From Bacteroidales bacterium (GTDB lineage: Bacteria; Bacteroidota; Bacteroidia; Bacteroidales; UBA932), in contig JAKSKK010000012.1 in the NCBI GenBank assembly GCA_024401745.1, forward strand, positions 1-57,945: 57,945 bases of DNA. Reading direction: 5' to 3'. The first letter of the stretch is position 1; every line of letters begins with the position of its first letter. Of this stretch, positions 50,078 to 57,945 are shown piece by piece. The position numbers and the translations under genes are program-made. A model generated the notes under the pieces. The model was not told where the DNA came from. It did not search any database and worked only from the letters and a program-made list of their open reading frames with translations.

Positions 50078-52272
50078 TAGATCTTGATATCGATTGCCTT
50101 AAGGTCTGAATCCTTTGATGACGGACCGTAGAGGATCTGGTAGTGACCCTTCTTGACTGCAAGTTCATCAGCCTCTTCGCTGTAGTACTCGAATGCGCGG
50201 TCGCCGAGCTCGATCTGAACCTTCACGGTCTGGCCTGCGGGGATGTTCACGCGCTTGAAGCCCTTGAGGGTCTTGATGGGAGCCTCGGGATCGTCGAGAG
50301 CCTTGATGTAAACCTCGACGACCTCGTCGCCGTCAACTGAACCGGTGTTGGTGACGGGAACGGTGATCACGTGCTTTGCGCCCTTGACCTTGGCCTGGCC
50401 GTACTCGAAGGTGGTGTAGCTGAGGCCGTAGCCGAATGTGTAGAGAGGCTCGCCCTCGAAGTAGCGGTAGGTCTTGCCCTTCATGCTGTAGTCCTCGAAG
50501 TCGCCGAGCTGGTCGGTAGATGCGTAGAATGTGAGAGGCAGTCTGCCGGCAGGGTTGTACTTGCCGAAGAGCACGTCTGCAACTGCGAGACCTGCTGCCT
50601 GGCCGCCGTACCATGCCTGCACGAGAGCGTCATACTGATCCTCGATGCCGCCGAATGCGATAGCTGAGCCTGAGCAGTTCACAACAACGACGGGCTTGCC
50701 GGTGGCGTGCATTGCCTTCACGAGATCCTGCTGGATTGTAGGAAGTTCGATCTTTGTGCGGTCGCCGCCGAAGAAGCCCTCGTAGGGAACGTTCATCTCC
50801 TCGCCCTCGAGCCTTGCGGTAAGGCCGGTGACTACGATGATGACGTCAGAGTCAGCCACGTCTGCGCTGAGCTGAGCGAGGTCAACATTGCCCTCGGTCT
50901 CCTCGGTCACGTGGTTGCATGCCTTGCAGTAGAATACCTCGGCGTCACCTGCCTGCTGGCGGATTGCGTCGACGATAGAGAGTGTGTGCTCCTCGGTGGG
51001 GTTGCCGCTGTAGTTGCCGAGCTGCATGTAGGTGTCGTCAGCGTTGGGGCCTACGACAGCGATCTTCCTGAGACCGGCCTTGAGAGGAAGCACTGCGCCT
51101 TCGTTCTTGAGGAGTACCATGGTCTCGCATGCTGCCTTGTGGGCGATTTCAGCATTCTTCTCGCTGCTGATGACCTCGGGACCGAAGTCACTCCAGGGAT
51201 TGTCCTCCTTGGGGTCGAAGATACCGAGCTTGAAGAGTTCCCTGAAGGTCCTGCGGAGGGTGCAGTTGATGTCTTCCTCAGTGAGAAGACCGCGCTCCAC
51301 TGCCTCGGGCAGATAATCCTGGAAGTTGCCGCCGCACTCGATGTCGCAGCCGGCCAGGATGGCTGCTGCTGAAGCAGTTGCAGCGTCGGGATGTGTCTCG
51401 TGACGGCCCTTTACGTAGAAGTTGTCGATGGCGCCGCAGTCTGAAACGACTACGCCGTCATAGTTCCACTTGCCGCGGAGGATCTCGCCCAGGAGCCTGT
51501 CGCTGGCGTTGCAGGGAACGCCCTCATAGCGCTGGTAAGCACCCATGATCTGCTGGACGTGACCGTCCTTCACGAGCATGCGGAATGCGGGAAGATAGGT
51601 CTCCCAGAGGTCGCGCTGTGATACTCTGGCGTCGAACTTGTGACGCTTTGACTCAGGGCCGCTGTGCACTGCATAGTGCTTGCCGCAGGCGATGGTCTTG
51701 AAGTACTTGGGATCGTTGCCCTGCATGCCCTTCACGGTAGCAGTGCCCATCACACCTGCAAGGAAGGGATCCTCGCCGCAGGTCTCCTGGCCGCGTCCCC
51801 AGCGGGGGTCACGGAAGATGTTGACGTTGGGGCACCAGAATGAAAGGCCGTGTGACCATGCGTTGCAGTTTGCATGGGTCTTGTTGAATACGGGCTCTGT
51901 CATGTTCCACTTTGCGCGGGCCTCGTCTGAAACGGTGGTGTAGATCTCGATCTGCTGTGCCTCATCGAATGATGCTGCAAGTCCGATTGACTGGGGGAAT
52001 ACGGTCACGCCGTCACCGGTGATGCCGTGGCATGCCTCTGACCACCAGAAGTATGCGGGGATTCCGAGTCTGTCGATGGAGATGGTACCGTCCTGAAGAA
52101 GGCCGGCCTTCTCCTCGAGAGTGAGAAGGGAGATGATGTTCTCCACTCTCTCGTCGATCGAGAGGGCGGGGTTCTGGAAGGGATACTCGTACTCAGCCAC
52201 TGCTGCGGGCTGTTTCGGAGCGCAGGATGCAAGTGCCAGGACTGCAGCTGCAATGATTGTCAGTTTTTTCAT
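50077..52272 (-). CDS. GH3 family beta-glycosidase lipoprotein
   Basis: The 731-residue lipoprotein (LALASC, Cys17) is a full-length GH3: YFWWSEACHGI, the RDPRWGRGQETCGEDP block, GKHYAVHSGPESKRH (substrate-binding Lys-His), the nucleophile Asp278 in GVVVSDCGAID, and a C-terminal fibronectin-like domain (about 590-720). The SDC form of the nucleophile motif is common in beta-xylosidase/alpha-arabinofuranosidase-type GH3s, but beta-glucosidase is also possible. It is translationally coupled to the downstream GH27 gene. Confidence 0.88.
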   Translation of the reverse strand: MKKLTIIAAAVLALASCAPKQPAAVAEYEYPFQNPALSIDERVENIISLLTLEEKAGLLQDGTISIDRLGIPAYFWWSEACHGITGDGVTVFPQSIGLAASFDEAQQIEIYTTVSDEARAKWNMTEPVFNKTHANCNAWSHGLSFWCPNVNIFRDPRWGRGQETCGEDPFLAGVMGTATVKGMQGNDPKYFKTIACGKHYAVHSGPESKRHKFDARVSQRDLWETYLPAFRMLVKDGHVQQIMGAYQRYEGVPCNASDRLLGEILRGKWNYDGVVVSDCGAIDNFYVKGRHETHPDAATASAAAILAGCDIECGGNFQDYLPEAVERGLLTEEDINCTLRRTFRELFKLGIFDPKEDNPWSDFGPEVISSEKNAEIAHKAACETMVLLKNEGAVLPLKAGLRKIAVVGPNADDTYMQLGNYSGNPTEEHTLSIVDAIRQQAGDAEVFYCKACNHVTEETEGNVDLAQLSADVADSDVIIVVTGLTARLEGEEMNVPYEGFFGGDRTKIELPTIQQDLVKAMHATGKPVVVVNCSGSAIAFGGIEDQYDALVQAWYGGQAAGLAVADVLFGKYNPAGRLPLTFYASTDQLGDFEDYSMKGKTYRYFEGEPLYTFGYGLSYTTFEYGQAKVKGAKHVITVPVTNTGSVDGDEVVEVYIKALDDPEAPIKTLKGFKRVNIPAGQTVKVQIELGDRAFEYYSEEADELAVKKGHYQILYGPSSKDSDLKAIDIKI

Positions 52273-52293
52273 AAATATGTGTGTTGTAATTAA

Positions 52294-54240
52294 TTAGTCT
52301 TCAAGCAGGCTGATGTATCCGAGAAGTGCTCCCCAGTGATAGAATTTGTCGGAGTTCTCGACATCGTCGCCCACTCCGGTCACAGAGTTCCAGTTCTCGA
52401 AGATGTATCCGCGCACTGTCCAGTCCTTCATGAGGAGCTTCAGCGACTTTTCTGCCAGATGTTCACGCACCGGTGCGCAGTCGTAGTTCATGAGGCCGAG
52501 GTACACGAGGAAGTTGGTAGGGCCCCATATGCGTCCCCGCCAGTAGGTGTTGTCATTGAACTCCGGCACGTTCCTGGGGGTGCAGGGGATTACCCATTCG
52601 CCCCAGAACTCATCCTCGTTCAGGAGATGTTCGTCTATCATGCGCCTTGCCTGCTCAGGTGTTGCGGCCCCGCACATCATAGGATAGAAGTTGGTGGGAT
52701 CTATGCGTCTTACGAGTTCTCCGGTCTTGAGGTCCTTGCAGTAGAACATGCCGTCCTCCTCGCACCAGAGGCTCTGGATGCCGGCCTTCATTGCCTCGCC
52801 GCGTGTGCGGATCTGCCTTGCTTCAGCCTTGTGGCCGAGCTCGAGGGCTATTTTCTCGAGATATATGCAGTCCATGGCGTACATGGCGCTCAGGCCTACG
52901 TCGTTGTAGCTCACGACATGCTTGTCGAGGAAGTATCCGGCGTTGTCGTAGACCCATGTGTTGTCGAGTCCGCATTCGAGCACGGATACCTCGCGGGCCC
53001 ATGTCTCTTCGGGGTAGTCCTCTCCGTTAGGCGGGGTGGATCCCCAGCACAGCAGCCCTTCGCACTCGCGCTCCTGCATCCACCACTGGTTCCAGCGCAG
53101 AAGGCGCGGGTAGAGGTACTCGAGCAACCACTTGTCGCCGTAGCGCTCGTATATGGTCCATATGGCGCGCGATCCTACAGGAGGCTGGGAGCGGTCGTAG
53201 GATACTGCGTTGTTCGAGCAGATGAAGTTGGGCACGAAGCCGCAGATGTCCACTGCTTTGGTAATCTCTATTGCGTTGCAGATTGCGAGTTCGCGGTTGT
53301 CGACCGAGAGCATCTCGCTGGCGAAGTAGGTGTCCCAGTCGAAGAGGACGTAGCCACCGAGTTTGTCGGACGTCTTGCTCCAGCCAACGTTCCAGTTACG
53401 GCTCACGGGAGTGACCACCACGGCGTCCGCGGGGTCGTAGACGGTGTCCCATGCGAGCACTGACTGCATTGCGTGGTGGATGTCGTACTTGTCGCCCCAC
53501 TTCTTGCGTTCCTGCTGCTGGAAGACATCCTTCCTGCTCTGGAGCAGTGCCTCCGCCTCCTCTACGGTGATGTCCTCTCCCGTGTAGATGAGAACGGGTG
53601 CATCAGCTGAACATGTGTAGTATCCGTCGTCGTTCCGGTGGCCGTCAACAGGGCCCATGGAGATGTTTTCGGCCGTGCGGGTATATCTGCAGTTGCTGCC
53701 TGCGACATGGCCTCTCAGCACGTATGTGTCATGCATCGATATGAGGTCGAACCCGTCGGCCTGGACGTCATACTTGCTCTCGTGACGCAGTACGTCCCAG
53801 ATATAGCCTGGCTCGATGCGTATGCTGCCCTTGTTGCCTTCCTTCGTGGGGGTGATGAGCATCACGAGGCGCTTGCCTTCCGACGTAGCGCGTATCTTCA
53901 GCTCCATTCCGTGCCATGAAGCGTCCGCTTCGCGGTAGGTGCCGTCATAGCTGTGATCGTAGGGATGAACGGTCACGGCGTCCTCGTCGCGGTTGCCAAC
54001 GCGCATCTGGTCGTTCATGTTGCCCTTGGAGTCTATGAGGGCTATCTGTATACCGGTGAGGTCGGGGAGAAAGACCTGGTTGAACACGTTTCTGGTGTCC
54101 CAGCTGTTCCAGCCCTTCATCAGTTCCTTTTTAAGGAGCTTGTATTCCCATTCGGGATAGTCGGCTGCGCTCCGGTCGTTTCCTGCCGTGCATGCCGCAA
54201 ACATTGCAGCAGCTGTCAAAAGTATGAGCAGTCGTTTCAT
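52294..54240 (-). CDS. GH63-like (alpha/alpha)6 glycosidase lipoprotein
   Basis: The 648-residue lipoprotein (MFAACTA, Cys17) has an N-terminal beta domain (about 25-240) and a C-terminal (alpha/alpha)6 barrel with GYVLFDWDTYFASEM, FVPNFICSNNA, SQPPVGSRAIWTIYERYG, LECGLDNTWVYDN and NTYWRGRIWGPTNFLVYLGL. This pattern fits GH63 and its relatives (alpha-glucosidase, mannosylglycerate hydrolase type). The linkage specificity cannot be read. Its ATG overlaps the DUF1573 stop by 4 nt (ATGA). Confidence 0.78.
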   Translation of the reverse strand: MKRLLILLTAAAMFAACTAGNDRSAADYPEWEYKLLKKELMKGWNSWDTRNVFNQVFLPDLTGIQIALIDSKGNMNDQMRVGNRDEDAVTVHPYDHSYDGTYREADASWHGMELKIRATSEGKRLVMLITPTKEGNKGSIRIEPGYIWDVLRHESKYDVQADGFDLISMHDTYVLRGHVAGSNCRYTRTAENISMGPVDGHRNDDGYYTCSADAPVLIYTGEDITVEEAEALLQSRKDVFQQQERKKWGDKYDIHHAMQSVLAWDTVYDPADAVVVTPVSRNWNVGWSKTSDKLGGYVLFDWDTYFASEMLSVDNRELAICNAIEITKAVDICGFVPNFICSNNAVSYDRSQPPVGSRAIWTIYERYGDKWLLEYLYPRLLRWNQWWMQERECEGLLCWGSTPPNGEDYPEETWAREVSVLECGLDNTWVYDNAGYFLDKHVVSYNDVGLSAMYAMDCIYLEKIALELGHKAEARQIRTRGEAMKAGIQSLWCEEDGMFYCKDLKTGELVRRIDPTNFYPMMCGAATPEQARRMIDEHLLNEDEFWGEWVIPCTPRNVPEFNDNTYWRGRIWGPTNFLVYLGLMNYDCAPVREHLAEKSLKLLMKDWTVRGYIFENWNSVTGVGDDVENSDKFYHWGALLGYISLLED

Positions 54241-54605
54241 ATACGGTTGATTTTCAGAGTAATCCTTTCAACTTTCTTCTCGTCGGAGTCGTAGAGTATC
54301 ACGCAATACTCCTTGTCTCCGTAGCCGCCGGCCTTGATGCTGACCTCCAGCTTCACCGTCTCTCCGGCCTTGATGTATATGCGGCCTATATATGCGTTCA
54401 CGCAGCTGCAGCTGGTGGCAAGCCCGCCTATGCGGAAGTCTTCAGTCGAACTGTTGGTTATCTCGAAAGTGTGGAACACGGTGCCGTCGTCGTTGCTGAC
54501 GGTGCCGAAGTCCCACTGGGTGCGGTCGAAGCTGATTCCGTGGTCCTGAGCGCCGGCAAAGGCACTCAGAAGCATCAGTGTCAGTATGACTGCAAGTTTC
54601 TTCAT
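54237..54605 (-). CDS. Secreted DUF1573 protein
   Basis: The 122-residue protein has a Sec signal peptide ending SAFAGA. The mature domain is DUF1573: DFGTVSNDDGTVFHTFEITN, then TSCSCVNAYI and an Ig-like strand pattern ending KVERITLKINRI. DUF1573 proteins are small Ig-fold secreted proteins of unclear role in Bacteroidetes. Remarkably it overlaps both neighbours: its ATG with the GH3 stop (TAATG) and its stop with the GH63-like start (ATGA), so it is firmly built into the GH operon. Confidence 0.85.
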   Translation of the reverse strand: MKKLAVILTLMLLSAFAGAQDHGISFDRTQWDFGTVSNDDGTVFHTFEITNSSTEDFRIGGLATSCSCVNAYIGRIYIKAGETVKLEVSIKAGGYGDKEYCVILYDSDEKKVERITLKINRI

Positions 54606-57067
54606 TACAGTGTTATGCTTGCCTTAAGCGGCAGATTGTCGGACGATCCGCCCACGCTTATCACGAACTCGCCGGGCTCCACTACGAACTCGTGGCTCTT
54701 CACGTCGAAGTAATGGAAGGCCTCGCTGCCCAGCACGATGCTCACGCGCTTGGTCTCACCCTTGCCCAGTTCGACCTTCTCGAAGCCCTTCAGCTCCTTG
54801 GCGGGGCGCAGCACGCTGCAATCGGGGTCGCTGACGTAAACCTGGCAGACTTCCTTGCCGCTCAGCTTGCCGGTGTTGGTGACGTTGAAGCTGACCGTAA
54901 CCTCCTGGCGTCCAGTTACTTCCGCCTTGATGTCGGAGTATTCGAAGCTGGTGTACGAGAGGCCGTATCCGAAGGGATATGCCACCTCGGTGCCAGCCTT
55001 GTCGTAGCCGCGGTAACCCACGAAGATGCCCTCGGTGTAGCGCACCCTCCTGATTCCGTTGTCGTCTTTCTTGCAATAGTATGAGTCGAAGCAGGGGTTG
55101 TCTTCCCAGCGCTTCTCAAGAGTGATGGGAAGTTTGCCGCTGGGGTTGACCTTGCCTGTGAGTATCTCAGCGAGCGCGGTGCCGCCTTCCTGGCCGGGAT
55201 ACCATGCCATCAGGATGGCGTCGGCGTATGGCTCTAGGTCTGCGATGCCAACGTTGCAGCCGCTGTTGATCACCAGGACCACCTTCTTGCCGAGCTTGGA
55301 TGCTTCCCTGAGCAGGAGCTGCTGCTCTGCGGGGAGGCCGAAGGGATGGTCTGAGCCTTCGCAGTCGGTGTTGGAGTTCCAGCCCAGGCAAACCACGATG
55401 TTGTCGGCCTTCCTGAACTGGTCGAGGTACTCGGGGCAGGTGACGCTGGCCTCGTCGAGAGTCTCGACGCTGAAGCTCAGTCCGCCTTCCTCGCCGCCTT
55501 CGTATTCCTCCACTACGATGTCATATTTCTGGCCCTCGACCACGTTGATGTAGGCCACCTGCGAGTGCGCCTCGTGGTCGGTCCATTCGGTGAACATGAG
55601 CTTGCCGTCCACGAAGAGGCGGTAGCCGTCGTCGCCTTTGACCTTGAACATCACCTCGCCGGTCACGGGGGAGGTGAAGGTGCTGCTCACGCGGGTGGTG
55701 AAGTTATCGGCTCCAATGCCCTCGCAAGGCTCTGCTGCCCATGTGTAGGCTATCTCGCTGGCCTTGGTGCGCACGGGAGTGCCTTCGAAGCTCCGGTTGT
55801 TATACCATTCCACGTCAAAGCCCTCGCTGCCGTCGGCACAGCTGAAGCAGCTTGAAGGGAAAGCCTTGCTGCGGGGCTCTACAGTTGCAAGAGTGGCCTT
55901 CTTGCCGAGGGCGGCCTTGATGCCTTCCCATTCGGTCACATAGTGGAAGGGGTAGAGCACTCCGCTGCCGCCGCCCATGGTCCTGACGTCGGCATTGGGG
56001 CCCATGACCACGGTGCGTCCGTTCAGGGGGAGTGCGCCGTTCTCGTTCTTCAGGAGGACTATGCCTTCCCTTGCGATGTCGAGTGCTCTGGCAGCGCTCT
56101 CAGCGTTGTCTTCAGGGATGCTCCTGTCTGCAGCCGTGGAGCTGTCGAGCCAGCCGAAGGCGCATATTGTGGAGACGATATGGGTGACCATCCTGTCGAT
56201 GTCGCCGATGGTGATCACACCGCTTTCAAGTGCGGGCATGAGGTTCTCCTTGGTCAGGGATGCGCCTGAAGGCATCTCGAGGTCCATGCCACCGAGCACC
56301 GGTGCTATGGGGTTGTGCACTGCCCACCAGTCGCTCATGAGTATGCCCTTGAAGTCCCACGCATTGCGGAGCCTGTCGATGTTAAGGTAGCTGTTCTCAG
56401 TGGCCCACACGCCGTTTATGAGGTTGTAGGAGTCCATTACGGAGCCTACCTTGGCCTCGGTCACGGCCTTGCGGAATGCGGGGAAGTATATTTCGTTGAG
56501 AGTGCGCTCGTCGATGTCGGAACTTACGTAGTTGCGGTCCCATTCCTGGTTGTTGCCGGCGAAGTGCTTCACGCAGGCCATCACTCCGTTCTCCTGCACG
56601 CCCTTGATGTACTGCGCAGCCATCTCGGAGGTGAGGAAGGGATCCTCGCCCATGTACTCGAAGCTGCGGCCTGAGAGGGGACTGCGGTAGATGTTCACGC
56701 CGGGGCCGAGTATGATCTGTATGCCGCGGGCCTTGCAGTCGGTGGCGATTCCCTGGCCTTCGGAATATGCCAGAGCCCTGTTCCAGCTTGCTGCAGTGAG
56801 CAGGTTGGTGGGGTAGCAGGTGCTGCCGGCCTCGGTCCTCACGCCCTGAGGACCGTCCGACATCCTGATTTCAGGTATGCCTAGGCGGGGTATGGCGCGT
56901 ATGCTGAACTCGTTGTAGCCGGTTATGTACTCCAGCTTCTCGTCGAGGGTCATGCGGGACACGATGTCCCGCGCCTTTGCGACGTCTCTGTCGGATATTT
57001 CCTGCGCGTGCGCGCACGTAAGTGAAAGCACTGCGGCCAGAGCCGCAAGCACGATGGTTCTTTTCAT
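54605..57067 (-). CDS. GH3 beta-glycosidase with inserted PA14 domain
   Basis: The 820-residue secreted protein (signal peptide ending TCAHAQ) has an N-terminal GH3 barrel with RMSDGPQGVR, GPGVNIYRSPLSGRSFEYMG, CVKHFAGNNQEWDRN, nucleophile Asp246 in GILMSDWWAVHNP, and the second GH3 domain starting near 340. A PA14 insert at about 400-540 (FTSPVTGEVMFKVKGDDGYR, LFVDGKLMF) is typical of PA14-type beta-glucosidases. A C-terminal Fn3-like domain closes the protein. It starts 3 nt after the GH71/99-like gene. Confidence 0.9.
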   Translation of the reverse strand: MKRTIVLAALAAVLSLTCAHAQEISDRDVAKARDIVSRMTLDEKLEYITGYNEFSIRAIPRLGIPEIRMSDGPQGVRTEAGSTCYPTNLLTAASWNRALAYSEGQGIATDCKARGIQIILGPGVNIYRSPLSGRSFEYMGEDPFLTSEMAAQYIKGVQENGVMACVKHFAGNNQEWDRNYVSSDIDERTLNEIYFPAFRKAVTEAKVGSVMDSYNLINGVWATENSYLNIDRLRNAWDFKGILMSDWWAVHNPIAPVLGGMDLEMPSGASLTKENLMPALESGVITIGDIDRMVTHIVSTICAFGWLDSSTAADRSIPEDNAESAARALDIAREGIVLLKNENGALPLNGRTVVMGPNADVRTMGGGSGVLYPFHYVTEWEGIKAALGKKATLATVEPRSKAFPSSCFSCADGSEGFDVEWYNNRSFEGTPVRTKASEIAYTWAAEPCEGIGADNFTTRVSSTFTSPVTGEVMFKVKGDDGYRLFVDGKLMFTEWTDHEAHSQVAYINVVEGQKYDIVVEEYEGGEEGGLSFSVETLDEASVTCPEYLDQFRKADNIVVCLGWNSNTDCEGSDHPFGLPAEQQLLLREASKLGKKVVLVINSGCNVGIADLEPYADAILMAWYPGQEGGTALAEILTGKVNPSGKLPITLEKRWEDNPCFDSYYCKKDDNGIRRVRYTEGIFVGYRGYDKAGTEVAYPFGYGLSYTSFEYSDIKAEVTGRQEVTVSFNVTNTGKLSGKEVCQVYVSDPDCSVLRPAKELKGFEKVELGKGETKRVSIVLGSEAFHYFDVKSHEFVVEPGEFVISVGGSSDNLPLKASITL

Positions 57068-57070
57068 TGC

Positions 57071-57945
57071 TTATTTCTTGAGTCTTCTGGCGGTGTCGCC
57101 TGAAATCTGGAGATAGCGGTCAAGGGGAACACCTTCCTCATGCGCTACAACGTTGGCGCCGGGTGCGGGGACGGGCACCTCGCGGGCTGTCTTGAAGATG
57201 CATGTGCCTTCGTTGACCTCGTCGAACATCGAGAAGTAGATGCTCTCGCATCCTGCCTCGATGCATGCGTCGATCTGCCTCTGGATGAACTCTCCGCCCT
57301 TGCGGGGAACCTGGTCGTCCGAAGTATCCTCCTTGAGGTTGTTCCAGCTGAAGCCGGGCCATACGTCGCCGAAGAAGCCTATTCCATGCTCCTTGCACCA
57401 TGCCACGTCGCCGGGGATGACCTCCTTGAACTCGTCGAAGTCCTCGTTCGTGAACCTTCCAACGTACCAGGGGAGGATGATGTCGGACTTGAGTATGTAT
57501 TCGTGGAGCCTTTCGTCCTTGAGGGTGTCGCTGCCGAGCTCGCGCCAGTAGGTGGGCACGCCTATCATCACGCTGTAGCCGCGCTCCTTGAGGCCGTCTA
57601 TGATCTTTCCGGCCTCGTCCATGTAGTACTCCGGCCTGTCGGGGAATCCTATGCCCCAGACCACTACGAGGGGCTTGCCGTCATGCCAGAGGTATGAGGG
57701 CCTTGCCTCGTGGTCGAAGAGGTCGTAGCGCCCGTTCAGGAAGTCGATGTCGTTCAGAAGTATGTCAGCCATGGTGCCCTGCTGGCCGCCGCTGAGGTCG
57801 TACATGATGCAGACAGCCCTGTCGTAGCGCTCGGCGCAGGACATTGCGTTGTCCATGACCTTGAGGTAATGCCCGTCCGGTATGTTCGGGATGAACCTCT
57901 GCATGAACACGCCGTCCAGCCCGTACTCCTTCATCCAGCGGAAGT
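57071..57945 (-). CDS. GH71/99-like glycosidase (N-terminus cut by window edge)
   Basis: The frame runs off the window at 57945, so the N-terminal part is missing. The visible 290 residues begin RWMKEYGLDGVFMQRF and contain DLSGGQQGTMADI, PLVVVWGIGFPDR, VMIGVPTYWRELG and FSMFDEVNEGT. This is the TIM-barrel pattern of Bacteroidetes GH71/GH99-like proteins, related to endo-alpha-mannosidases/mannanases. The substrate is unproven. It is the most upstream gene of the GH operon seen here. Confidence 0.78.
   Translation of the reverse strand, partial: FRWMKEYGLDGVFMQRFIPNIPDGHYLKVMDNAMSCAERYDRAVCIMYDLSGGQQGTMADILLNDIDFLNGRYDLFDHEARPSYLWHDGKPLVVVWGIGFPDRPEYYMDEAGKIIDGLKERGYSVMIGVPTYWRELGSDTLKDERLHEYILKSDIILPWYVGRFTNEDFDEFKEVIPGDVAWCKEHGIGFFGDVWPGFSWNNLKEDTSDDQVPRKGGEFIQRQIDACIEAGCESIYFSMFDEVNEGTCIFKTAREVPVPAPGANVVAHEEGVPLDRYLQISGDTARRLKK

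Overview
The window looks like a chromosomal stretch of an uncultured, probably gut-associated, member of the Bacteroidales. The reasons are a SusC/SusD pair with DUF1735 surface lipoproteins, a DUF6377-type regulator, many lipoprotein signal peptides, FISUMP/BACON/GLUG/BIG2 domains, and promoters of the Bacteroidetes type (TTTG-N20-TAnnTTTG). Base composition is moderately GC-rich, which fits a Rikenellaceae- or Cryptobacteroides-like lineage better than Bacteroides, but I cannot fix the genus. No rRNA, tRNA or CRISPR array was seen.

Layout. 1-182: end of a DUF4491 membrane protein. 541-3495: a small peptide gene followed by two lipoprotein genes. 3501-3723: an intergenic block with three identical-arm palindromes at an exact 51-nt period, another hairpin and a bidirectional terminator. 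3752-21275 (minus strand): a nine-gene SusCD operon whose enzymes are a phosphodiester glycosidase (NAGPA family), an esterase, a tyrosine-type phosphatase, a glycerophosphodiester phosphodiesterase and a PHP phosphoesterase, with no classical glycoside hydrolase. I read it as a locus for a phosphodiester-containing glycan. 21503-24762: a DUF6377 membrane regulator translationally coupled to an amidohydrolase. 24837-29028: a DUF4230-like membrane protein facing a four-gene partner-switching operon (anti-sigma kinase, SpoIIE phosphatase, STAS antagonist, small-molecule-kinase fold). 29111-35103: aspartate ammonia-lyase, an alpha/beta hydrolase, an M13 peptidase, a DUF418 membrane protein and a small secreted protein.

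35197-41735 (plus strand): an outer-membrane DUF2490 protein, then a tetrahaem NapC/NirT-type cytochrome fused to an FGE-like domain, a Tat-exported Gfo/Idh/MocA oxidoreductase, a Tat-exported TIM-barrel epimerase, a CcsA-type cytochrome assembly protein, TatA and TatC. This suggests a periplasmic sugar-oxidation module supplied with its own export and haem-attachment machinery. 42279-43807: an IS200-like/REP-associated (RAYT) transposase gene bounded by related palindromic repeats, sitting between two small lipoprotein genes. 44458-47727 (minus): a second Tat-type Gfo/Idh/MocA oxidoreductase with a DUF1080 3-keto-disaccharide hydrolase and a TIM-barrel isomerase, the gene set of the 3-keto-glycoside route. 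47834-57945 (minus): a tightly overlapped glycoside hydrolase operon (GH71/99-like, GH3-PA14, DUF1573, GH63-like, GH3, GH27) that runs off the window edge.

Functions are assigned by reading motifs and family resemblance; no database search was run. Start codons were moved inward where the longest frame opens with TTG or GTG, or places a signal peptide too far from the N-terminus.
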